NCBI GenBank assembly: GCA_038246575.1
Contig: JBBRVU010000022.1
Span: forward strand, 1-35,577
Direction: 5' to 3'
DNA: 35,577 nt
Origin: JACCUZ01 sp038246575
Lineage (GTDB): Bacteria > Actinomycetota > Actinomycetes > JACCUZ01
Positions 29,213 to 35,577 of the stretch are shown in pieces (position 1 is the first letter of the stretch; the number at the start of each line of letters is the position of its first letter). The position numbers and the translations under genes were made by a program. The notes beneath the pieces are model-generated. The model made no database searches, was not told where the DNA came from, and worked only from the letters and a program-made list of their open reading frames with translations.

Positions 29213-31927
29213 ATGACCTCCCCGGCGCAGCGCTATGCCGAGTCACGCCGCCGGCAGACACACGAAGCCAGCGCTCTGGCCGGCTTCGCGGCGCTCTATC
29301 CGTTCGGCCTCGACGACTTCCAGGTGCGGGCCTGCCGGGCGCTCGAAGCCGGCAGCGGCGTGCTCGTGGCCGCGCCGACCGGGGCCGGCAAGACGGTCGT
29401 CGGCGAGTTCGCTGTGCACCTGGCGCTGGCCGAGGGACGCAAGTGCTTCTACACCACCCCGATCAAGGCCCTGTCAAACCAGAAGTACGCCGACCTGGTC
29501 GCCCGCTACGGGCCCAAGCAGGTCGGACTGCTGACCGGCGACAACAGCGTCAACGGTGAGGCGCCGATCGTCGTGATGACCACCGAGGTGCTGCGCAACA
29601 TGCTCTACGCCGGCTCCCCGACCCTGCTGGGCCTGTCCTACGTCGTGATGGACGAGGTGCACTACCTGTCCGACCGGTTCCGTGGTGCGGTCTGGGAAGA
29701 GGTGATCATCCACCTCCCGGAGTCGGTGCGGCTGGTCTCGTTGTCGGCGACGGTGAGCAACGCCGAGGAGTTCGGCGACTGGCTCGTGACCGTCCGTGGC
29801 GACACGGTCGTCATCGTGGAGGAGCACCGTCCGGTTCCGCTGTGGCAGCACGTGATCGTCGGCGACCGGCTCTACGACCTGTTCGTCGACGACAAGCACA
29901 CCCGGGTCAACCCGGAGCTGGTGCGCATCGCTCGCGAGCAGGAGCGTTTCGCACGAGCACCCGGGCAACGCCCGCACCGGGGCGGCAAGCGGCCGCGCCC
30001 GCCACGTACGTCCAGCCGGGTCGACGTCATCTCGCGGCTGGACGCCGAGGCGCTGCTGCCGGCCATCACCTTCATCTTCAGCCGAGCCGGCTGCGAGGCG
30101 GCCGTGGCCCAGTGCTTGCGGGCCGGGCTGCGGCTGCTCGGGCCCGAGGAGCGAGAGGAGGTCCGGCGGGTGGTGGCGGAGCGCTGCACCGACATCCCCG
30201 ACGAGGACCGGCAGGTGCTCGGCTACCACGAATGGCTGGCCGGGCTCGAGCGCGGCATCGCCGCACACCACGCCGGCATGCTCCCGACCTTCAAGGAGGT
30301 CGTGGAGGCGCTGTTCGTGCGCGGTCTGGTCAAGGCGGTGTTCGCCACCGAGACGCTGGCACTGGGGATCAACATGCCGGCCCGGTCGGTCGTCCTCGAG
30401 CGGCTGGTGAAGTGGAACGGCGAGACACACGCCGATGTGACACCGGGGGAGTACACCCAGCTGACCGGGCGGGCCGGGCGTCGCGGGATCGACGTCGAAG
30501 GTCATGCCGTGGTGGTCTGGGCGCCCGGGCTGGCCCCGGACGCCCTCGCCGGCCTGGCCAGCACCCGGACCTATCCGCTGCGGTCGAGCTTCCGGCCGTC
30601 GTACAACATGGCCGTCAACCTCGTCGGCCAGGTGGGTCGGGAGCGGGCGAGGGAGCTCCTGCAGTCGTCCTTCGCCCAGTTCCAGGCCGACCGGGCGGTC
30701 GTCGGGCTGACCCGGCAGGTGCGGCGCAACGAGGAGGGCCTCGAGGGCTACCTGGAGGCGATGACCTGCCACCTGGGCGACTTCGAGGAGTACGCGGACC
30801 TGCGCCGGGCGCTCTCCGACCGGGAGGCGGCCCAGTCCCGGACCGGTGCGGCCAACCAGTGCGCAGCCGCGGCGATGTCGCTGGAGAAGCTCAAGCCGGG
30901 CGACGTCATCTCGGTCCCGGCTGGGCGACGCGGCGGGCTCGCCGTCGTGCTCGACCCCGGTCTGCCGGGCGGGTCGGACGGGCCGCGCCCGACGGTCCTG
31001 ACCCTGACGCGGCAGGTCCGCCGGCTGTCCATGGCGGACTTCCCCGTCCCGGTGGAGCCACTGGCCCGGATGCGGGTCCCGCGCTCGTTCGACGCCCGTA
31101 ACCCGACCCAGCGTCGCGACCTCGCGTCGACCCTGCGCAACACCGGGCTGGCGGCTGCCCCGCGGGTGCGCCCGTCCCGGGCCGCACGGGTCGACGACCC
31201 GGAGATCCCGCGGCTGCGCGCGGAGCTGCGCGCCCACCCGTGCCACGGCTGCGCCGACCGCGAGGACCACGCACGATGGGCGGAGCGCAGGGTCCGCCTC
31301 ACCCGGGAGACCGAGGCGCTGCGCCGCCGGGTCCGCACCCGCACCGACATCCTGTCCGTGACGTTCGACCGGATCTGCGCGCTGCTCGAGGACCTCGGCT
31401 ACGTCGACGGGGAGCGGGTGACCGGGCACGGCCGCCGGCTCGCGTCGATCTACAACGAGCTGGACCTGCTCACTGCTGAGTGCCTGCGCACGGACGTCTG
31501 GGCCGGGCTCGACCCGGCCGAGCTCGCGTCCTGCGTCTCAGCCCTGGTCTTCGAGTCGCGGCTAAGCGATGACGCCCGGTCGCCTCGGCTGCCGTCCGGG
31601 TCAGTGCAGGGAGCGCTGGCCGAGATGGTGCGCATCTGGGCGGCCCTGGAGGAACGCGAGCGCGATCACGGCCTCAGCAGCCCGCGGGAGCCCGATCTCG
31701 GATTCGCCTGGGCGACCTACCGCTGGGCCCGGGGGCACTCGCTGGACTCCGTGCTCGGCGAGGCCGGGCTGCCGGCAGGCGACTTCGTGCGCTGGACCAA
31801 GCAGGTGGTCGACCTGCTCGGGCAGATCGCCGACGCGGCGCGGGACGCACCGCCGGTCCGGGACGCGGCGCACCGGGCGGCGGACCAGCTGCGGCGCGGC
31901 GTGGTTGCCTACTCCGCGGTCACCTGA
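29213..31927 (+). CDS. helY: HelY, Ski2/Mtr4-like superfamily II RNA helicase
   Basis: The 904-residue protein is an ATP-dependent helicase of the Ski2/Mtr4 group, known in actinobacteria as HelY. Motif I is APTGAGKT at residues 54-61, motif II DEVH at 147-150, motif III SATVSN, and motif VI QLTGRAGRRGID. The C-terminal third contains the helical DSHCT-type region (GVLxxTKQVxDLLGQI in the last 60 residues, e.g. FVRWTKQVVDLLGQIADAA). The Mtr4 beta-barrel insert is not obvious. Substrate RNA is not known in this group. ATG 29213 is chosen over GTG 29207 because of the -10 box. The 3' end overlaps the opposing exonuclease gene by 19 bp. Confidence 0.93.
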   Translation: MTSPAQRYAESRRRQTHEASALAGFAALYPFGLDDFQVRACRALEAGSGVLVAAPTGAGKTVVGEFAVHLALAEGRKCFYTTPIKALSNQKYADLVARYGPKQVGLLTGDNSVNGEAPIVVMTTEVLRNMLYAGSPTLLGLSYVVMDEVHYLSDRFRGAVWEEVIIHLPESVRLVSLSATVSNAEEFGDWLVTVRGDTVVIVEEHRPVPLWQHVIVGDRLYDLFVDDKHTRVNPELVRIAREQERFARAPGQRPHRGGKRPRPPRTSSRVDVISRLDAEALLPAITFIFSRAGCEAAVAQCLRAGLRLLGPEEREEVRRVVAERCTDIPDEDRQVLGYHEWLAGLERGIAAHHAGMLPTFKEVVEALFVRGLVKAVFATETLALGINMPARSVVLERLVKWNGETHADVTPGEYTQLTGRAGRRGIDVEGHAVVVWAPGLAPDALAGLASTRTYPLRSSFRPSYNMAVNLVGQVGRERARELLQSSFAQFQADRAVVGLTRQVRRNEEGLEGYLEAMTCHLGDFEEYADLRRALSDREAAQSRTGAANQCAAAAMSLEKLKPGDVISVPAGRRGGLAVVLDPGLPGGSDGPRPTVLTLTRQVRRLSMADFPVPVEPLARMRVPRSFDARNPTQRRDLASTLRNTGLAAAPRVRPSRAARVDDPEIPRLRAELRAHPCHGCADREDHARWAERRVRLTRETEALRRRVRTRTDILSVTFDRICALLEDLGYVDGERVTGHGRRLASIYNELDLLTAECLRTDVWAGLDPAELASCVSALVFESRLSDDARSPRLPSGSVQGALAEMVRIWAALEERERDHGLSSPREPDLGFAWATYRWARGHSLDSVLGEAGLPAGDFVRWTKQVVDLLGQIADAARDAPPVRDAAHRAADQLRRGVVAYSAVT

Positions 31928-32847
31928 GCCGCGGTGAAGGCGGTGAGGACCCGGTTCAGGGAGCTGGTCAGGCCCCAGCGGTCGGCCAGGCCCAGCAGCC
32001 GCTCCGGGTCCCGTGGCTCGGCCGGGATCGCCGCGTCGACTGGCGCGAGGTCGATGTCGGTCGCCACCGCCACCACGACGGGGGCCACCGCAAGATAGTC
32101 CTGGGCCGCTGCGAGCTTGGTGCGGGCCCCGGCGGGCATCGCGGTGTCACCTGCGTCCAGGGCCGCCAGGATGCCCTGCAGGGACCCGTAGCGGGTGACC
32201 AGCGCGGCGGCCGTCTTGTCGCCGACGCCGGGCACACCGGGCAGCCCGTCGCTGGGGTCGCCGCGCAGGGTCGCGAAGTCGGCGTAGGCCTGGCCCGGGA
32301 TGGCGTACTTCGCGGTGACGGCGGCCTCGTCGATCACCTCGTGCCGGCCGACACCGCGGGCGGTGTAGAGGATCCGGACCCCGCGCTCGTCGTCGACGAG
32401 CTGGAACAGGTCACGGTCACCGGTGACGACGTCGACCGGACGTGGTGACGTGGTGGCCAGCGTGCCGATCACATCGTCGGCCTCGTACCCCTCGGCGCCG
32501 ATCACCGGCACCCCGAGCGCGGCGAGTACCTCCTCGATGACCTCCACCTGCGGCCCGAGAGCATCGGGAACCTGCTCCTCGTGGCCCTGGGCGACCCGGT
32601 GCGCCTTGTAGGACGGCAGCGCCGCCACCCTGAAGGCCGGGCGCCAGTCGCGGTCCATGCAGGCGATCAGGTGGGTCGGCCCCCGGTCGGTCACGAGGCG
32701 GGCGATGAAGTCGAGCAGCCCGCGGACGGCGTTGACCGGCGACCCGTCGGGTGCCGTGATCGAGTCGGGCACCCCGTAGAACGCGCGGAAGTACAGCGAG
32801 GGGGTGTCGAGCAGCATCAGGCGTTCGCTCGCGAGTGACGACGGCAC
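31909..32847 (-). CDS. 5'-3' exonuclease (FEN/PolI-5' nuclease family)
   Basis: The 312-residue protein is a stand-alone 5' nuclease of the type found at the N-terminus of DNA polymerase I. LLDTPSLYFRAFYG holds the first metal Asp, EGYEADDVIGTLA and VTGDRDLFQLV hold the central acidic cluster, and LRGDPSDGLPGVPGVGDKTAAALV is the helix-hairpin-helix that contacts DNA. The polymerase domain is absent. Likely roles are removal of RNA primers or flaps. GTG 32847 is selected; a GTG at 32895 would overlap the start of the divergent M24 gene and its -10 box. No clear -10 box or strong ribosome-binding site was found, so the exact start is uncertain. Confidence 0.88.
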   Translation of the reverse strand: MPSSLASERLMLLDTPSLYFRAFYGVPDSITAPDGSPVNAVRGLLDFIARLVTDRGPTHLIACMDRDWRPAFRVAALPSYKAHRVAQGHEEQVPDALGPQVEVIEEVLAALGVPVIGAEGYEADDVIGTLATTSPRPVDVVTGDRDLFQLVDDERGVRILYTARGVGRHEVIDEAAVTAKYAIPGQAYADFATLRGDPSDGLPGVPGVGDKTAAALVTRYGSLQGILAALDAGDTAMPAGARTKLAAAQDYLAVAPVVVAVATDIDLAPVDAAIPAEPRDPERLLGLADRWGLTSSLNRVLTAFTAAQVTAE

Positions 32848-32883
32848 GTCAGAGAGCCTGCCAGAGGCTGCGGACGGTCGGGG

Positions 32884-32889
32884 TACCGT
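32884..32889 (+). promoter_or_regulatory. -10 box of the M24 peptidase gene (leaderless)
   Basis: TACCGT ends 6 nt before the ATG at 32896. It lies in the short divergent gap with the exonuclease gene. Confidence 0.5.
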
Positions 32890-32895
32890 GCCCAC

Positions 32896-34008
32896 ATGAC
32901 TGCTCGTGCTGTGTCGCCCGACCGCCTGTCACACGCCCGCAAGGCGGCCGCCGATGCCGGCCTCGACGCGGTGCTGGTCACCCCGGGACCGGACCTGCGC
33001 TGGCTCACGGGATACGAGGCCCTCCCGCTGGAGCGGCTGACCTGCCTCGTCCTGCCGGCCGACGGTGACCCGTTCCTGGTGGCGCCGCGGCTCGAGGTGC
33101 CGGCCGCCGAGGCCTCCGCCGTGCCCGGCCTGGGGATCGAGGTGCTCGGCTGGGACGAGACCGACGACCCGTACGCCCTGGTGGCCGGTCGGCTGCCGAC
33201 GGTCTCGCGGGTGGCCCTGGCCAATCGGATGTGGGCCGAACAGGTGCTGCGGTTCCGGTCCGCGCTCGGCGGGGCGGAGCTGGCGCTTGCGTCGGAGGTG
33301 CTCGCCGACCTGCGGATGCGCAAGGACGCCGACGAGGTGGCCGCGCTGCGCCGGGCCGGCCAGGCCATCGACCGGGTGCACGGGCGGATGGCCGAGTTCC
33401 TGGCCCCGGGGCGCAGCGAGCGCGAGGCTGGTCGGCGGATTGCCGCGGCGATCCTGGAAGAGGGCCACGAGTCGGTCGACTTCGTCATCGTCGGGTCCGG
33501 GCCCAACGGTGCGTCCCCGCACCACGAGGTCGGTGACCGCGTGCTGGAGCGCGGCGATGTCGTGGTCGTCGACATCGGCGGCACGACCGCCGAGGGCTAC
33601 TGCTCGGACTGCACCCGGATGTACACGCTGGGCGAGCCGCCGGCGGAGTTCCGCGCGTACTTCGAGGTCCTGCAGGAGGCCCAGGCCGCAGCGTGCGAGC
33701 AGGCCCGACCCGGCGTCACCGCCGAGTCGGTCGACGCCGCGGCGCGGGCTGTCATCACCGACGCGGGCTACGGCGAGGAGTTCATGCACCGCACCGGGCA
33801 CGGCATCGGGGTGGAGACCCACGAGGAGCCCTACATCGTCAGCGGCAACACGACGGTGCTCGAGGAGGGGATGGCGTTCTCCATCGAGCCGGGGATCTAC
33901 CTCTCAGGGCGGCACGGGGCCAGGATCGAGGACATCGTCGTGGCCACGGCCGACGGGATCGAACGGCTGAACACCACCGACCGCGGCTACGTCTCGCTGG
34001 AGGCCTGA
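32896..34008 (+). CDS. M24 metallopeptidase, Xaa-Pro dipeptidase/aminopeptidase type
   Basis: The 370-residue enzyme has a creatinase-type N-terminal domain (about 1-135) and a pita-bread catalytic domain. All five metal ligands are present: Asp226 (VVVDIGG), Asp238 (YCSDCTRMY), His302 (HRTGHGIG), Glu331 (SIEPGIYL) and Glu345 (ARIEDIV). It therefore should be an active two-metal peptidase that cuts Xaa-Pro bonds. Mycobacterial PepE is the likely counterpart. The start is ATG with a -10 box 6 nt upstream. The next gene begins 1 bp after its stop, with its ribosome-binding site inside this gene, so the two are co-transcribed. Confidence 0.93.
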   Translation: MTARAVSPDRLSHARKAAADAGLDAVLVTPGPDLRWLTGYEALPLERLTCLVLPADGDPFLVAPRLEVPAAEASAVPGLGIEVLGWDETDDPYALVAGRLPTVSRVALANRMWAEQVLRFRSALGGAELALASEVLADLRMRKDADEVAALRRAGQAIDRVHGRMAEFLAPGRSEREAGRRIAAAILEEGHESVDFVIVGSGPNGASPHHEVGDRVLERGDVVVVDIGGTTAEGYCSDCTRMYTLGEPPAEFRAYFEVLQEAQAAACEQARPGVTAESVDAAARAVITDAGYGEEFMHRTGHGIGVETHEEPYIVSGNTTVLEEGMAFSIEPGIYLSGRHGARIEDIVVATADGIERLNTTDRGYVSLEA

Positions 34009-34009
34009 G

Positions 34010-35173
34010 ATGGCTGCGGAGGGGCCGGCGCCGGTGGAGCGGCACCTCCCCACCGAGGAGGCGCGTGAGCTGATCGGGCTGACCCGGGAGCTGGCCCGCG
34101 AGGAGCTCGCCCCGCGAGTCGACACCTACGAAGCCGAGAGCCGGTTCCCGCGAGAGGTCTTCACGACCCTGGGCAAGGCCGGGCTCCTTGGTCTGCCCTA
34201 CGACGAGCGCTGGGGTGGCTCCGCCCAGCCCTACGAGGTCTACCTGCAGGTCGTCGAGGAGCTGGCGACGGTCTGGGCGAGCGTGGCCGAGGGCGTGAGC
34301 GTGCACACCCTCGCCTGCTACCCGCTCGCCGCCTTCGGCACGGATGAGCAGCGGGACCGGTGGCTGCCGGACCTGGTCGGCGGCGAGCTGCTCGGGGGCT
34401 ACTGCCTGTCCGAGCCGCAGTCCGGGTCGGACGCCGCGGCCCTGACGACAGCGGCAGTGCCGGACGGGGACGACTACGTCGTCAACGGGACCAAGGCGTG
34501 GATCACCCACGGCGGCGAGGCCGACTTCTACAGCCTGCTCTGCCGGACCTCTGAGGACGGGCCGCGCGGCATCTCCTGCCTGCTGGTGGACGGTGCGACC
34601 GACGGGGTGTCGGCCGGCACCCCGGAGCGCAAGATGGGGTTCACGGCGTCGACGACGGCGCAGGTCCGCTTCGACGACGCCCGGATCGGGCGCGACCGGT
34701 TGCTGGGGGAGGCGGGGACTGGCTTCAAGATCGCGCTGTCGGCACTTGACGGGGGCCGACTCGGGATCGCCGCCTGCGCCGTCGGGGTCGCGCAGAACGC
34801 GCTGGACGTGGCGCTGGCCTGGGCGAAGGAGCGCCGCCAGTTCGGCAAGGAACTGATCGAGTTCCAGGGGATGTCGTTCCTGCTCGCCGACATGGCCACC
34901 GGTGTCGAAGCCGGGCGCGCGCTGTACCTGGACGCCGCCCGCCGCCGCGACCGCGGGGAGCCCTTCGGCAAGACGGCCGCGATGGCCAAGCTGTTCTGCA
35001 CCGACATGGCGATGCGGGTCACTACCGACGCTGTGCAAGTGCTCGGCGGCTACGGCTACGTCTGCGACTTCCCGGTCGAGCGGCTGATGCGCGAGGCCAA
35101 GGCGCTGCAGATCGTCGAGGGGACCAACCAGGTGCAGCGGATGGTCATCGGCCGCCACCTGGCCCGCTCCTGA
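34010..35173 (+). CDS. Acyl-CoA dehydrogenase
   Basis: The 387-residue flavoprotein oxidises acyl-CoA to the enoyl-CoA. It shows the usual order: an N-terminal helical domain, CLSEPQSGSDAAALTT (FAD and substrate loop), WITHGGEADFY, the beta-barrel region, GFKIALSALDGGRLGIAACAVG and RRQFGKELIEFQG, and the C-terminal helical domain with LGGYGYVCDFPVERLMREAK. The catalytic base is Glu370 in IVEGTNQVQR. Chain-length preference is not readable. ATG 34010 has GGAGG 6 nt upstream, within the preceding gene. An 84-bp palindrome follows the stop codon. Confidence 0.95.
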   Translation: MAAEGPAPVERHLPTEEARELIGLTRELAREELAPRVDTYEAESRFPREVFTTLGKAGLLGLPYDERWGGSAQPYEVYLQVVEELATVWASVAEGVSVHTLACYPLAAFGTDEQRDRWLPDLVGGELLGGYCLSEPQSGSDAAALTTAAVPDGDDYVVNGTKAWITHGGEADFYSLLCRTSEDGPRGISCLLVDGATDGVSAGTPERKMGFTASTTAQVRFDDARIGRDRLLGEAGTGFKIALSALDGGRLGIAACAVGVAQNALDVALAWAKERRQFGKELIEFQGMSFLLADMATGVEAGRALYLDAARRRDRGEPFGKTAAMAKLFCTDMAMRVTTDAVQVLGGYGYVCDFPVERLMREAKALQIVEGTNQVQRMVIGRHLARS

Positions 35174-35181
35174 CCCTGCAT

Positions 35182-35265
35182 TCGACCACGTACAGCAGGC
35201 CGGTGATCGCTTCAGCAGGCGTGTACGCCTGCTGAAGCGATCTTTCGCCTGCCGAACGTGGTCGA
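35182..35265. repeat. 84-bp nested palindrome, possible terminator or operator
   Basis: The inner arms are GATCGCTTCAGCAGGCG at 35205-35221 and its exact reverse complement at 35226-35242, around a TGTA loop. The outer arms, 19 bp with two mismatches, are at 35182-35200 and 35247-35265. CGGT and TTTC form a symmetric unpaired 4x4 region. The element is centred exactly at 35223.5. The inner hairpin plus TTT could terminate the acyl-CoA dehydrogenase transcript. The right outer arm overlaps the likely -35 region of the next gene. Confidence 0.85.
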
Positions 35266-35283
35266 CTTGCGCCGGGGCGCGGT

Positions 35284-35289
35284 TACGGT
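35284..35289 (+). promoter_or_regulatory. -10 box of the Lrp/AsnC gene (leaderless)
   Basis: TACGGT ends 7 nt before the GTG at 35297. The -35 position (about 35260-35266) coincides with the end of the palindrome. Confidence 0.55.
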
Positions 35290-35296
35290 GTGGCGC

Positions 35297-35577
35297 GTGG
35301 AGGACATCGACCGCCAGATCGTCGGCCTGCTCGGGCGCGACGGCCGAATGAGCTACACCGATCTCGGCAAGGCCACCGGCTTGTCGACCTCGGCGGTCCA
35401 CCAGCGAGTGCGTCGGCTGGAGGAGCGCGGGGTCATCCGCGGGTACGTGGCGGTGCTCGATCCCGAGGCGGTGGAGCTGCCGCTGACGGCCTTCGTCTCG
35501 ATCCGCCCGATCGACCCGAGCGAGCCCGACGACGCCCCGGAGCGGCTCGCCGGCCTCACCGAGATCGAGGCCTGCTA
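35297..35577 (+). CDS. Lrp/AsnC-family transcription regulator, 3' end missing
   Basis: The frame is open to the window edge for 93 codons. It begins VEDIDRQIVGLLGRDGRMSY and continues LGKATGLSTSAVHQRVRRLEERGVIRGYVAVLDPEAV, the classic Lrp/AsnC winged-helix domain: helix-turn-helix near residues 22-48 and the wing GVIRGYVAVLDPEAV. The last readable part, LPLTAFVSIRPID, is the start of the RAM ligand domain, probably complete beyond the window. Such proteins respond to amino acids or related metabolites and often regulate the gene next to them or themselves. GTG 35297 is chosen from the -10 box 7 nt upstream. The ligand is unknown. Confidence 0.9.
   Translation, partial: MEDIDRQIVGLLGRDGRMSYTDLGKATGLSTSAVHQRVRRLEERGVIRGYVAVLDPEAVELPLTAFVSIRPIDPSEPDDAPERLAGLTEIEAC

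Noticed and set aside
29474..31429. A 651-codon open frame on the minus strand within helY
   Set aside because: It mirrors the helicase coding sequence and shows no recognisable domain or ribosome-binding site.
33839..35401. A 520-codon open frame on the minus strand over the acyl-CoA dehydrogenase and palindrome
   Set aside because: It crosses the 84-bp palindrome and two well-supported genes on the opposite strand, so it is not credible.

Overview
This window is a high-GC stretch with dense coding on both strands and many GTG starts. It comes from an actinobacterium that makes mycothiol and has a Pup-proteasome system. It carries mshC, pup, dop, pafA, prcBA, the ARC/Mpa ATPase, pafB and pafC, and its promoters show actinobacterial TANNNT -10 boxes placed directly before start codons. 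From memory, the gene order (mshC, PAC2 protein, metH ... RecB-like nuclease, trmI, mpa, dop, pup, prcB, prcA ... pafA, pafB, pafC, tatA, tatC ... helY, 5'-3' exonuclease, dipeptidase) follows the Rv2130c to Rv2089c region of Mycobacterium tuberculosis, with insertions and losses. I cannot fix the genus from the sequence alone. No rRNA, tRNA, IS element, CRISPR array or phage gene was seen.

Layout. Bases 1-6262 hold the 3' part of mshC, a minus-strand PAC2-family gene, and metH coupled to a HAD phosphatase. Bases 6249-9591 hold a minus-strand ABC exporter pair (FtsX/MacB-type permease and ATPase). Bases 9675-11775 hold a divergent pair: a Fe-S RecB/Cas4-like nuclease and a site-2 protease homologue with a C-terminal regulatory region. 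Bases 11808-18391 form the proteasome core: trmI, mpa, dop, pup, prcB, prcA. Bases 18514-21422 are an accessory insert: a large secreted DUF1906 protein, a small cupin and a small acidic DUF5709-like protein. Bases 21519-26265 hold pafA, a secreted FKBP lipoprotein, a cytosolic FKBP, pafB and pafC. Bases 26367-28312 hold a zinc-ribbon protein, a small membrane protein, tatA and tatC. Bases 28309-35173 hold a lipid-kinase-family gene, helY, a minus-strand 5'-3' exonuclease, an M24 peptidase and an acyl-CoA dehydrogenase. An Lrp/AsnC regulator gene is cut by the right edge.

How the parts work together. Pup ends in Gln, so Dop must deamidate it before PafA can ligate it to lysines. Mpa, whose C-terminal GQYL tail docks on the proteasome, then unfolds pupylated proteins into the PrcAB chamber. 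PafB and PafC are WYL-domain regulators that in mycobacteria form the LexA-independent DNA-damage activator. Two FKBP-type prolyl isomerases, one exported and one cytosolic, sit between pafA and pafB. TatA and TatC form a Sec-independent export pair.

The most notable non-coding signals are: an 84-bp, exactly centred nested palindrome before the Lrp-type gene; iteron-like repeats and a hairpin between dop and pup; a perfect TGTGA-N6-TCACA site over the pafA stop codon followed by a 22-bp-spaced direct repeat before the FKBP promoter; and at least twelve genes whose start codon lies 6-8 nt after a TANNNT box, which implies widespread leaderless transcription. I found no clearly new multi-gene system. 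The candidates for novelty are these regulatory elements and the accessory genes placed inside the proteasome locus.
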